From the NCBI RefSeq assembly GCF_002796605.1, contig NZ_CP024923.1, positions 2,645,001 to 2,709,000 of the forward strand: 64,000 bases of DNA, given 5' to 3'. The notes beneath the pieces were generated by a model, which searched no databases, was not told the DNA's origin, and saw only the letters and a program-made list of their open reading frames with translations. Shown one piece after another: positions 26,927-35,427 of the stretch; position 1 is the first letter of the stretch; each line of letters opens with the position of its first letter. This DNA comes from Sphingomonas psychrotolerans. Its GTDB lineage: Bacteria; Pseudomonadota; Alphaproteobacteria; Sphingomonadales; Sphingomonadaceae. The translations under genes were made by a program, and so were the position numbers.

Positions 26927-27258
26927 ATGTCGTTGCTCTGGTTCATCTTGGGTTTGGGAGGGTGGCTGGCTGCGACGTTCGGCCCCATTTACCTGCTAAC
27001 GATTTTCAAGCGCCTGGCACGCCGATCGACGACGGCATGGCCCATACACCTGCTTTTCGCCCCAGCTTTGTTTGCTGCCTGGTGGTTGTCGTGCTTCGTG
27101 GTGACCTACGCAGACAGCGATCAAAGCCGAGGAGCCGACGAGCGTGGCTTGGGCATCATCTTGCTCCCTTCATGATCGTGGTGCTCGTCACGGTCGCCGC
27201 CTACTACGGCAGCCTTGCCCTCTCCAAGATCAAGCGCAGAGCTACACAACCTTCGTAG
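26927..27258 (+). pseudogene. Small membrane protein, probably frameshifted
   Basis: From ATG 26927 the frame encodes MSLLWFILGLGGWLAATFGP, with hydrophobic helices at about 3-25 and 42-62, and stops at 27175 (82 residues). The next frame continues from ATG 27172 with MIVVLVTVAAYYGSLALSKI and stops at 27258. Read together with one extra base at the junction, they would form a single protein of about 110 residues with three helices. The four-base ATGA overlap also allows two coupled peptides. A frameshift is the simpler reading. No family recognised. Confidence 0.5.
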
Positions 27259-27327
27259 CCGCAGCACCTCAGACGTTTATGGGTTCACGGCCTAAAGCTG
27301 CCCTTCGCTTCCCACCAGTTGTCGACA

Positions 27328-27591
27328 TTACGCCCGATCAAGGTAGGCTCGCACTTCATCCCGGTAGCGAACGAAGAAGGGGTAAGCCCAATCATAGAAG
27401 TCGTCTTCATCGCGACCACGCGCGTCTAAAGATTGACTCCAAAGACTGTAGAAGCCGACGACCTCATCGTCGGTTGGCTCGCCGCCGTCAGCGAGCCACG
27501 CATCAATGAACTTGCCGCACGAGACTTCTAACGCCGTAAAGTTCGTCGGTTCCTCGTCGACTAGCGGTTTAAGCGTGGTCAGGGTGGGCAC
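27328..27591 (-). CDS. Hypothetical acidic protein
   Basis: An 87-residue soluble acidic protein (TALEVSCGKFIDAWLADGGE, EVVGFYSLWSQSLDARGRDE, FYDWAYPFFVRYRDEVRAYL) without signal or membrane segment. It starts with GTG at 27591 preceded by a weak AAGG. Regular helix-forming sequence supports it being real, but I recognise no family. It is isolated in the island. Confidence 0.45.
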   Translation of the reverse strand: MPTLTTLKPLVDEEPTNFTALEVSCGKFIDAWLADGGEPTDDEVVGFYSLWSQSLDARGRDEDDFYDWAYPFFVRYRDEVRAYLDRA

Positions 27592-28221
27592 CGCCTTAGC
27601 TTAGCTCGTGCCATCAAACTCGCAACGTCCGCTTCTCACCTTTTTCAGCCAAAAGCCGACTGTCTTCTTCCCACCCAATCGCCGCCGTCAGATCCTCAGA
27701 GCAGTGAGTGGCCGCCTTCGGAGCCGTGCTCAATGCCGAAGCGGATCCGCGCCGCCCGAACCGCAGCGGGCGCCGTTGACCTGCCCAAATTGCATTGCCC
27801 GTGGCCGGTGTTGGGGGGACCGTCTGGGCTTTGCGCGCCAGGAAGACGGGCTCCTGGGATGCACGGACCTTGCCATCAATAAGGCGCCTACCGTTCGCCT
27901 TCCGCAGGGAACAGATCGAAGTTCGCTTCGCGAGCTTGAGCAGTCGATCTTGTTTGGTGCAGAATACCGGAGCGATCCCGATGCGACTGAAATGACGGCG
28001 CAGCGGGAACTACGTAGGCTAGCTTATTCTGAAGTTAACGTGGAGCCGGTAGGTACTTGGAACACTTCGGAGTATCTTGGTTTCAGTTCGTAAGTTAGTA
28101 GTGTCTAGAAGTTGTCGCTGATCGCAGCGGACCCTGCGTGGTCAGCACCCGTCCGGCACATCCGGCCTCGCTTGCGCGACATGTTCCTCAGTTGAAAGAC
28201 ACCGTTGCCTGTGAGGACGCC
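27592..28221. other. Island intergenic stretch
   Basis: About 630 bases without a gene I can support. A plus-strand frame (27608-28093) is open but of low-complexity, basic and proline-rich composition, and it lacks a ribosome-binding sequence. The promoter of the hybrid kinase is expected near the right end. Confidence 0.4.
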
Positions 28222-30798
28222 ATGACAATCAGCGCTCTTAGCCGTTCGGCAGTGGCTACCACGCTGGGTGCATTGTTGCTCATCTGCTGCGCCACGTCGG
28301 CGATTTGGCTTTCGTGGCAGCAACAGGTGGCCCAGCAGCATGTCCGATACACCTTCCAGGTGAGCGAGCAAGTTGCACGCGTCCAGAATATCGCATTGCG
28401 CGCAGAGGTTCATCGGCGGGGTTATGTCTCGAGCGGAGTTCCCGGAGACCTGCAGGACTTCGACACCACACGACGTTCGTTGCTGCCGGCGGTGGCAGCG
28501 CTCGCCTTGATGACATCCGACAATCCCGGCCAGCAGTACCGTATCGCAGCGCTGCGTAAAGCGCTCACCGGATGGTTGACGCACATGGAATATTCCGTCG
28601 CCCTGCGGAAGCAAGGGCGTGTCGCGGAAGCGTCGGCAGTCACCAACGGCCTTGAGGCGCGGGCGGGGATTGCCCATGCAGGCGCGTTGATAGATGCTAC
28701 CCGGAAAGAAGAGTTGCGCCTCCTGCAGGAGCGCAGCGTAAAATCTAGCTGGGTCGACCAGCTTGCTAAGACAGCACTGGTCGGCAGCCTGATCCTGATC
28801 TTGCTCGTGGCGGGGCTGATGGCGCGTGAGCGGCGGCATCGCATGCTTGCGCTTCGCAATACGAATGCTCGCCTGGAAGAGGATCTGATCCATCGCCATG
28901 CAGTCGAGCAGCAGCTCGCCCTGCTCGCGACGAACGCCACGGATGCGGTGCTGCGTCTCGATCCGCGCGGGGTGTGCGTCTATGCTTCGCCCTCGACCCT
29001 GAATGTTGTCGGCGTGCCTCCCGAAATGCTGTTGGGACGCCAGACGGACAAGTTGATTCATGCCGATGATAGCGCCGAACTTGCGCAGTTCCATGAATCC
29101 CTCGCGAGCGGCGCTATGGAGCGTGGAATCATTAGCTACAGGTCGCGAAATCCCAATTATCCCGGCGAGTGGAGATGGTTGGAAGCGAACAGTGCGGTGG
29201 TCCGCGACTCCGTCAATGGCGCTCCCGTGGAAGTCATCGCTTCGTTGCGAGATGTGACGGACCGCAAGCGGTTGGAGCTGGAGCTCAGCGCCGCAAGGGC
29301 CCGTGCCGAGGCGGCCGTGCTCGCGAAATCGAGCTTCCTTGCCAATATGAGCCACGAGATCCGCACTCCGATGAACGGCGTTCTCGGCTTTGCCGAACTG
29401 CTGGCAGACAGCGGCCTCGATCCGGACCAGGAGCGCCACGCCAGCATGATCGTCGATTCAGGCAAGGCGATGATGCGGCTGCTCAACGACATCCTCGACA
29501 TCTCGAAGATCGAGGCCGGGCAAATGAAGATCGCGCCCGAGCACATCGATCTTCGCCACGCGCTCAAGAACTGCGTCAAGCTGGTGAATCCGGCCGCGTC
29601 TCAGAAGCGGATCGAGCTGCGGGTACACATCGACGAATCGGTCCCGGAGCAGATCGTGGCCGACGGGCTGCGCATTCGCCAGATCGTCCTCAACCTGCTG
29701 GGCAACGCGATCAAATTCACGGATGAGGGGTTCGTTTCGCTCAACGCGCGCGCGGTCGGCGGTAAGTTGGGGCCGGAGCTGGAGATCGCCATCGCCGATA
29801 CCGGCATCGGCATCTCAACGGAGCGGCAGAAGGCGATTTTCGAGCAATTCGTGCAGGCCGAAGATGACACCGCGCGGCGCTTTGGCGGCACCGGACTGGG
29901 CTTGGCGATCAGCAGCCAGCTCGCGCGATTGATGGACGGCGCGCTCGACGTGGAAAGCGAACTCGGCATCGGCACGATATTCCACGTCCGCCTGCCGCTG
30001 CATGCCGCCGTTGCTGAGAAGGCATCTAAGGGCGCGGCGATTGCGCCCAATGGAGCTTCGGAAGAGGCCAAGTCGTTGTGTGTGCTTCTGGCCGAGGATC
30101 ACGACGTCAACCAGGCGCTGATGCAGGCGATGCTGTCGCGACTGGGGCACCAAACGGTGATCGCGCCCGACGGCGCCCAGGCGCTCGCGCGCGTCGAGGA
30201 GACGCGCGGCACGCCGCAAGCGTTCGATATAGTGCTGATGGACATGCAGATGCCGGTGATGGACGGAGTCGAGGCGACGCGCCGGATCCGCGCCATGGGC
30301 ATCTCCGGGAGCGAACTGCCGATCGTCGCGCTGACCGCGAATGCTTATTCCGACGATGTCGAGGCGTGCCTGTCGGCGGGAATGCAAGCGCATCTCGCCA
30401 AGCCGGTGCCGCTTGCAGACCTCGATACGATCTTGAAGAAGTGGACGACCCCCGCGGGCCGGCTGCCCGTGCCCGCCGCCACTGCCGCTGCCGAGCCGCT
30501 AAAGATCAGCGCGGCGCTGCGCGACCGTTTCGAGATGCGCAAGCGCGAGACCTTCACCCGCGCCGACGAGATCATCGCCTCGGGCGCCTTCACGCTAGGT
30601 GAGGTCGAGGAGCTTTGTGGGCTGTTCCACAAGCTGGCTGGCTCTGCCGGCCTGTTCGGCGAGGCCGCGTTGGGCGAGCTGGCGTCGTCGTTCGAGGACG
30701 ATCTCCCAATCTGGGCAGCCGAAGAACGCGCCGCCAAGGCCGCAGGTGCTGTCTCACAGATGCGCCTTCGGAGTGAAGTAGCCCAGATCGTCAACTGA
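28222..30798 (+). CDS. Hybrid sensor histidine kinase with HPt domain
   Basis: An 858-residue membrane kinase that should pass phosphate along four His-Asp sites. Order: TM helix (about 10-31), CHASE3-like periplasmic domain (VQNIALRAEVHRRGYVSSG), TM helix (about 187-207), PAS domain (LLATNATDAVLRLDPRGVCV), HisKA with His378 (FLANMSHEIRTPMNGVLGF), ATPase (N, G1 DTGIGI, G2 GGTGLGLAI), receiver with Asp674 (VLMDMQMPVMDG) and C-terminal HPt with His803 (LFHKLAGSAGLFG). ATG at 28222 has GAGGA upstream. A degenerate GGDEF protein follows about 480 bases downstream on the same strand; no separate response regulator is present. Confidence 0.93.
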   Translation: MTISALSRSAVATTLGALLLICCATSAIWLSWQQQVAQQHVRYTFQVSEQVARVQNIALRAEVHRRGYVSSGVPGDLQDFDTTRRSLLPAVAALALMTSDNPGQQYRIAALRKALTGWLTHMEYSVALRKQGRVAEASAVTNGLEARAGIAHAGALIDATRKEELRLLQERSVKSSWVDQLAKTALVGSLILILLVAGLMARERRHRMLALRNTNARLEEDLIHRHAVEQQLALLATNATDAVLRLDPRGVCVYASPSTLNVVGVPPEMLLGRQTDKLIHADDSAELAQFHESLASGAMERGIISYRSRNPNYPGEWRWLEANSAVVRDSVNGAPVEVIASLRDVTDRKRLELELSAARARAEAAVLAKSSFLANMSHEIRTPMNGVLGFAELLADSGLDPDQERHASMIVDSGKAMMRLLNDILDISKIEAGQMKIAPEHIDLRHALKNCVKLVNPAASQKRIELRVHIDESVPEQIVADGLRIRQIVLNLLGNAIKFTDEGFVSLNARAVGGKLGPELEIAIADTGIGISTERQKAIFEQFVQAEDDTARRFGGTGLGLAISSQLARLMDGALDVESELGIGTIFHVRLPLHAAVAEKASKGAAIAPNGASEEAKSLCVLLAEDHDVNQALMQAMLSRLGHQTVIAPDGAQALARVEETRGTPQAFDIVLMDMQMPVMDGVEATRRIRAMGISGSELPIVALTANAYSDDVEACLSAGMQAHLAKPVPLADLDTILKKWTTPAGRLPVPAATAAAEPLKISAALRDRFEMRKRETFTRADEIIASGAFTLGEVEELCGLFHKLAGSAGLFGEAALGELASSFEDDLPIWAAEERAAKAAGAVSQMRLRSEVAQIVN

Positions 30799-31277
30799 AG
30801 GCGATCAGCACCGACGCCGGTCTGCCAGGCCTTGATGAGCATCCCGGCGTCGATGCGCAAACCTCGCGCGCGTGCGGACCTGCACGCTTGGCCTTCGCGG
30901 CCTGGAGGCAGTGCGGGATGAAATCGAGAAATCGTCAGCTCTGCGAGGCACGCTACGACGAGTTTGACAAGGTGGCCGAAGAATTGAAACGAAAGGAGAA
31001 ATTTGATAAAGAATAAAGGTAGCGAGCCCATCATGCGGAATCGCACGATTCGAGGCTGTCGGCGATCCTGCAAGCGACGTCCCTACACGGCTCGGGACCG
31101 TTCCGAGATGAAAGCCGCTACCCACGCCGGCGAGTTGAACGGACGACCCTGGATCTACGGAGTACCCTCGTCGAGCGTTCCCGAATATCAGAGTTCGGTA
31201 GGGCCACCTCTGGTTTAGCCCCATGCCGCGCACAATCGCGGGCGCGGACGAAATAACAGGTTTGCAAGAGGATGTTG
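30799..31277. other. Spacer between kinase and GGDEF gene
   Basis: 479 bases. It holds one small frame with a good ribosome-binding site (30918-31016, listed separately). I see no clear terminator. Confidence 0.4.
30918..31016 (+). CDS. Possible 32-residue charged peptide
   Basis: Encodes MKSRNRQLCEARYDEFDKVA followed by EELKRKEKFDKE, highly charged and likely one helix. GGAGG lies 9 bases before the ATG, a better site than many real genes here. It could be a true small protein in the signalling island or the beginning of a lost gene. Confidence 0.35.
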   Translation: MKSRNRQLCEARYDEFDKVAEELKRKEKFDKE

Positions 31278-32267
31278 ATGGCCGACCCTGGAGCAACATC
31301 GGACATCGGTAGCGAGGTGATCCGCTTTCTCGAAGATCACGATCTCGAGCATAGCCCTGCAAACTATGCTTTCGGGCACCGTTTCCTCTTTGAGCGGGAT
31401 GATCAGTTCGCGGCAAGAGTCCGCGAGGCGATCAATCAGCGGCCGAGCTTGACGCCGGCCGAGGTTCGCCGGCTCGACACGGAAGCGGTTCAAGTGAACG
31501 ATCTACTCGACCGCTTCACGCCGCGACTCGATGAAGTGACTATCAAGATACTCTCGATCATTCGCGGCACGCTCGATGCATCCGGAACCTTGAGCCAGGA
31601 ACTCATCCAGGCATCGACGTCACTCCTTGTCGATCAGGAATCGAATATTCGAATTGCGGTGAACAGTATGATTGCAGTCACTGCTGCGGCAGAGAAGCGG
31701 CTTGTCGACGCCATGCAACAGGCGCACGCGTTAAGGCAGGAGCTGAGCAGGCTGCGCGTGGTGGAAACCCATCGCGATCCTCTTACTGGGCTGGTCAATC
31801 GGACGGGTCTCGACGAGCATCTGAAATCCATAGCCGGGAGCCCTTATTGCGCGGCTTTCATCGACGTGGATCAGTTGGAGCACGTCAACGAAGCGCACGG
31901 CACGGCGGTTGGCGATCGCGTGCTGCAGGTCATTGCGACCAACCTCGCCGAGAGCTGCGCGCCGTACGTTGTCTGCCGTTGGGAAGGAGGACGGTTCCTG
32001 ATCCTGCTCGAACGCCTCGATCTGGCGAGCAGCGTGACGCTCGTCGACGACGCGCGATCGAGGCTTGCCAAAAAGCGAATGCGGGTGCGCGAGAGCGATC
32101 AGCCGCTCGGAACGATCACCTTTTCAGCCGGCGTGGCAGCTTCGCGAGGGCGGGATGCAGGATCGGTTTTTGGCGCTGCCGAAGTGCTGCTAGAGCTGGC
32201 AAAGCGCTGCGGCCGCAACGTCGTGATGGGCGAGCATCGATTCATCGATGTCGGCAGCAATCAGTAG
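31278..32267 (+). CDS. GGDEF domain protein with degenerate active site
   Basis: A 329-residue soluble protein. The N-terminal helical region (IRFLEDHDLEHSPANYAFGH) matches one common in alphaproteobacterial diguanylate cyclases, followed by coiled coil (AAAEKRLVDAMQQAHALRQE). The GGDEF domain starts at HRDPLTGLVNR and keeps FIDVDQLEHVNEAHG and the C-terminal TITFSAGVAAS. The signature itself reads EGGRF (about 236-240) instead of GGDEF, so the catalytic acidic residue is lost. It is probably an inactive c-di-GMP-related effector or scaffold. ATG 31278 is preferred over 31272, whose GAGG would be adjacent with no spacer. Confidence 0.88.
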   Translation: MADPGATSDIGSEVIRFLEDHDLEHSPANYAFGHRFLFERDDQFAARVREAINQRPSLTPAEVRRLDTEAVQVNDLLDRFTPRLDEVTIKILSIIRGTLDASGTLSQELIQASTSLLVDQESNIRIAVNSMIAVTAAAEKRLVDAMQQAHALRQELSRLRVVETHRDPLTGLVNRTGLDEHLKSIAGSPYCAAFIDVDQLEHVNEAHGTAVGDRVLQVIATNLAESCAPYVVCRWEGGRFLILLERLDLASSVTLVDDARSRLAKKRMRVRESDQPLGTITFSAGVAASRGRDAGSVFGAAEVLLELAKRCGRNVVMGEHRFIDVGSNQ

Positions 32268-32533
32268 CAACGCGTCTGGGCGGAGGCGTCTGAACGAGGT
32301 GCTGAAAGCCGTCGCTATTCCACGGCACAGACTTGAAAAATGTAGTGCTGCCGATCCGGACAACAGGTCAGATGCGCACCCGGATTGAACAAGCGGCGGC
32401 GGCCAGCGGACGCTCACTCTCGAGGTCGAAACCCGACTCAATCTATCGTTCGATCTAGAGGCAGACCAACGCCTTCGAGAAATAGCGCTTGCCGCACTCC
32501 GCAGTGCGGTAAGCATAAAGGGGGAGCGCGAAG
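32268..32533. other. Spacer with hairpin before integrase remnant
   Basis: No gene. A hairpin with arms CCGCACT and AGTGCGG and a 4-base loop lies at 32492-32509, just before the ribosome-binding sequence of the integrase remnant. It may have been the integrase operator. Confidence 0.4.
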
Positions 32534-32791
32534 ATGGCGACGGTCAGGAAGCGTAATTGGACCACCCCCATGCTGGTCGCACGTCCACGAGCCCAGCAGA
32601 GGCACCGCTCGCCACCTGTCTCAACGAGCAGCCCACACTGCGATTCGGCCCAATCCCATGTACGTTCGTGTACACGCCGTGTACGGTGGAGCCTCCGGCA
32701 CGTGCCAAAAAAAATGGCGGAAAACCGTGGGAAACGGTGGGAATGCACGGGAATGATCGCAAGGGCGATACGCGCTCCAGCCCGGCACTAA
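32534..32791 (+). pseudogene. Integrase remnant (N-terminus only)
   Basis: ATG at 32534 has a strong AAGGGGGAG ribosome-binding sequence 7 bases upstream. The first 12 residues, MATVRKRNWTTP, are the typical N-terminus of sphingomonad phage/island tyrosine integrases (MAxxRKRxW). After that the sequence loses any resemblance and the frame stops at 32791, before the attachment repeat. The catalytic R-H-R-Y domain is missing. Its position beside the attachment site supports an original integrase that was deleted. Confidence 0.55.
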
Positions 32792-32825
32792 CCGAGCGGG
32801 AAAATCCCTAATCTTTTCAGGAGGT

Positions 32826-32903
32826 TACGCTTCGCGGCGGCTGGTGGACAGGGCTGGATTCGAACCAGCGTACGGGAAACCCGGGCAGATTTACAGTCTG
32901 CTG
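32826..32903. repeat. Right attachment-site repeat
   Basis: Identical over 78 bases to 25035-25112. This copy continues into the 5' half of the intact tRNA-Tyr gene. Confidence 0.85.
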
Positions 32904-32928
32904 CCTTTAACCACTCGGCCACCTGTCC
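32842..32928 (-). tRNA. tRNA-Tyr (GUA)
   Basis: Complete 87-base class II tRNA on the minus strand with an encoded CCA end. The acceptor pairs GGACAGG with CCTGTCC, the anticodon loop CTGTAAA gives GUA, the variable arm is long as in bacterial tRNA-Tyr, and the T arm has TTCGAAT. Its 3' part is duplicated at 25051-25112 by island insertion. Confidence 0.96.
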
Positions 32929-33050
32929 ATGGTGCCGCCAGCGAAGCGAGGGCGGTCCAATGCCGAAGCGACCCCGGCCTGTCAACGCCTTGCGCGCAGG
33001 CCCTGCGCCGCATAGCGTCGCGCGCATCCCTCCAATTCCGCAGGAGTTCC

Positions 33051-34664
33051 ATGCGCACCGCTGCCGCAATCGTCGCACTCGCCCTTTTCGCCTCGCCGCT
33101 CGGCGCCCAATCGGTGGACCGCGCCGAAGTCGGGCGCATCCTCGACGAAGGGCTCAACCGTTCCGAAGTGATGCGTACCGTCCAGCATCTCACCGATCAT
33201 ATCGGCCCACGCCTCACCAATTCGCCGGGCATGCGCGCCGCCGAGGACTGGACCCTGTCCAAATTCCGCGACTGGGGCCTCAAGAACGCCCACAAGGAAG
33301 GCTTCGATTTCGGCCGCGGCTGGTGGATCGAGCGCGCGAGCGCCCGCATGGTCAGCCCGCGGCCGATCGCGCTGACTGCGATCCCGATCGCCTGGACTCC
33401 TGCCACCGCCGGCAAGATCAGCGCGCCGGTGATCGTCGCGCCGATGAGCGAGGAGCGCCATTTCGCGCGCTATCGCGGCCAGCTCGCCGGCAAGATCGTA
33501 CTGGTGACGCTTCCCAATGACGGTTCCGAGCCGGGCGATCCGGCGTTCCGGCGCTATAGCGGCGACGAGCTGGCCAAGCTCGATGTCTATGACCAGCCCA
33601 AATACGATCCCGAGGCGAGCGATCGCCGGATGAAGCGGCTCGATTATTCCAGCAAGCTCGACGCCTTCCTCAAGGCCGAGGGCGCGGTGGCTTATGCCAC
33701 CATGTCGCCGCGCGACGGCAAGCTGGTGCACGGCGCAGGCTATCTGTTCGGCGCGGGCGAGACCCAGCAGGTCCCCGGCGTCGAAATCGCCGCCGAGGAT
33801 TATCGCCGCCTCGCGCGGCTCGCCAAACAGGGTCCAGCCCCGGTGGTCGAGCTCGAGAATGTCGTCCATTTCGTCGACACCGACACCAAGGCCTACAATA
33901 TCATCGCCGACATCCCCGGCAGCGATCCCTCGGGCGCCTATGTGATGGCCGGCGCGCATATGGACAGCTGGGTCGCGGGAGATGGCGCGGTCGACAATGG
34001 CGCCGGCGTGGCGATGGTGATGGAGGCCGCGCGCATCCTGCAGGCGATGGGAGTCAAGCCGAAGCGGACGATCCGCTTCGCGCTCTGGGCCGGCGAAGAG
34101 CAGGGCCTGCTCGGCTCGATGGCCTATGTCGAGCAGCATATCGCGGCGCGGCAGCGCAAGCCGGGCAGCGCCGACACCGGGCTCGCGCGCTTCTATGGCT
34201 GGGCAAATCGCTGGCCGATCACGCGTCAGCCGGGCTATGGACAGCTGGCGGCGTACTTCAATCTCGACAACGGATCGGGTAAGGTTCGCGGGATCTACGC
34301 CGAAGGCAATGGCGCCGTGGTGCCGATCTTCCGTGAATGGTTCGCGCCATTCGGTTCGATGGGAGCCAACACCGTCGCGATTCGCAAGACCGGGGGCACC
34401 GATCACGTCTTCTTCTCCGCGGTCGGCATCCCCGCATTTCAGTTCATCCAGGATCCGCTCGATTATGGCAGCCGTCTCCACCACACCAGCATCGACACCT
34501 TCGATCACATCAAGGCTGACGACATGCGCCAGGGCGCGGTGATCCTCGCAAGCTTCCTGCTCAACGCCGCCAATGCCGACAAGGCACTGCCGCGCATGCC
34601 CTTCCCCACCGAGCCGAACGTGACCGATCCGTTCGCTTACCCCAACCCGGATGATCTCGACTGA
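33051..34664 (+). CDS. M28 family zinc metallopeptidase, secreted
   Basis: Exported aminopeptidase-like enzyme of 537 residues with a signal peptide (AAAIVALALFASPLGAQS). A PA domain insert (VAPMSEERHFARYRGQLAGKI) is followed by the M28 catalytic core. The di-zinc ligands are visible: AHMDSWVAGDGAVDNGAG (His, bridging Asp), WAGEEQGLLGS (catalytic Glu) and RLHHTSIDTFD (His). ATG at 33051 has AGGAG 4 bases upstream. The stop overlaps the rlmB start (TGATG). It probably digests peptides in the periplasm; substrate preference is unknown. Confidence 0.93.
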   Translation: MRTAAAIVALALFASPLGAQSVDRAEVGRILDEGLNRSEVMRTVQHLTDHIGPRLTNSPGMRAAEDWTLSKFRDWGLKNAHKEGFDFGRGWWIERASARMVSPRPIALTAIPIAWTPATAGKISAPVIVAPMSEERHFARYRGQLAGKIVLVTLPNDGSEPGDPAFRRYSGDELAKLDVYDQPKYDPEASDRRMKRLDYSSKLDAFLKAEGAVAYATMSPRDGKLVHGAGYLFGAGETQQVPGVEIAAEDYRRLARLAKQGPAPVVELENVVHFVDTDTKAYNIIADIPGSDPSGAYVMAGAHMDSWVAGDGAVDNGAGVAMVMEAARILQAMGVKPKRTIRFALWAGEEQGLLGSMAYVEQHIAARQRKPGSADTGLARFYGWANRWPITRQPGYGQLAAYFNLDNGSGKVRGIYAEGNGAVVPIFREWFAPFGSMGANTVAIRKTGGTDHVFFSAVGIPAFQFIQDPLDYGSRLHHTSIDTFDHIKADDMRQGAVILASFLLNAANADKALPRMPFPTEPNVTDPFAYPNPDDLD

Positions 34665-35410
34665 TGGCACGCAAAGGACATCGCCCGAGCAAGGCACACG
34701 CATCGCGCCCGCGCTTCTACGGGCGCCACGCGGTGCTGGCAGCGCTCGCCAACCCCGAACGCACGGTGCGCAAGATCTGGGGGACGCACGAGGCACTGGC
34801 CGGCCTCGACATCCCGCCGACGATTCCGATCACCTATGCCGACGTCGCCGATCTCGGTCGTCTCGTGCCCGGCGACGCCCCGCACCAGGGTCTCGTTGCC
34901 GAAGTCGATCCACTCGAGGAGATCTGGCTCGGCGACCTGCTCGCCCAGGGTGAGGGTGACCAGCGGCCATTGGTGGTGCTCGATCAGGTCACCGATCCGC
35001 ACAATGTCGGTGCGGTGCTGCGTTCGGCAGCGGCGTTCGACGCGCTCGGCATCATCACCCAGGATCGTCATGCGCCGCCCGAATCGGGCGCGCTCGCCCG
35101 CGCGGCTTCGGGCACGCTCGAGACGGTGCCGTGGGTGCGGGTGGTCAATCTTGCCCGCGCGCTGGAGGAGATCGCCGCGGCGGGCTTCTGGCGCGTCGGT
35201 CTGACTGGCCATGCCGAAGGCACCCTCGCCGAAGTGATGGGCCAGGGACGGATCGCCCTGGTGCTCGGCGCCGAAGGCGAAGGTATGCGTCAGAACACCG
35301 AGACGCATTGCGATCAGCTCGCCCGGCTGCCGATCTCGTCCAAGGTCGAGAGCTTGAATGTGTCGAACGCCGCGGCCGTCGCGCTCTATGCGATCGCGGC
35401 GCGGGGGTAA
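34664..35410 (+). CDS. rlmB: TrmH-family rRNA 2'-O-methyltransferase (RlmB-like)
   Basis: SPOUT methyltransferase of 248 residues modifying a ribose in 23S rRNA (G2251 in E. coli). A short N-terminal substrate-binding domain (RFYGRHAVLAALANPERTVR) is followed by the knotted SPOUT domain with the three motifs: LDQVTDPHNVGAVLRSAAAF, ALVLGAEGEGMRQNT and LPISSKVESLNVSNAAAVAL. ATG at 34664 overlaps the peptidase stop. RlmB is the best match, but other TrmH relatives cannot be excluded. Confidence 0.92.
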   Translation: MARKGHRPSKAHASRPRFYGRHAVLAALANPERTVRKIWGTHEALAGLDIPPTIPITYADVADLGRLVPGDAPHQGLVAEVDPLEEIWLGDLLAQGEGDQRPLVVLDQVTDPHNVGAVLRSAAAFDALGIITQDRHAPPESGALARAASGTLETVPWVRVVNLARALEEIAAAGFWRVGLTGHAEGTLAEVMGQGRIALVLGAEGEGMRQNTETHCDQLARLPISSKVESLNVSNAAAVALYAIAARG

Positions 35411-35427
35411 GCGAGAGGGGAGACCGA

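Larger units (their letters stand above)
25035..32903. mobile_element. tRNA-Tyr-bounded genomic island (decayed)
   Basis: A 7.87 kb segment flanked by two identical 78-base direct repeats (25035-25112 and 32826-32903). The repeats contain the 3' part of tRNA-Tyr from the anticodon arm onward plus 16 bases beyond it. This is the classic footprint of a tyrosine-recombinase element in a tRNA gene. The content is accessory: two signalling proteins, small membrane and secreted proteins, IS and phage debris and only the beginning of an integrase. The chromosome genes on both sides look continuous with the sphingomonad backbone. The element appears immobilised. Confidence 0.8.

Noticed and set aside
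27608..28093. 161-codon frame in the island
   Set aside because: No ribosome-binding sequence, proline/arginine-rich start and no recognisable motif; kept only as part of a non-coding stretch.
31003..31218. 71-codon frame before the GGDEF gene
   Set aside because: Strongly basic, no ribosome-binding site, no similarity noticed.
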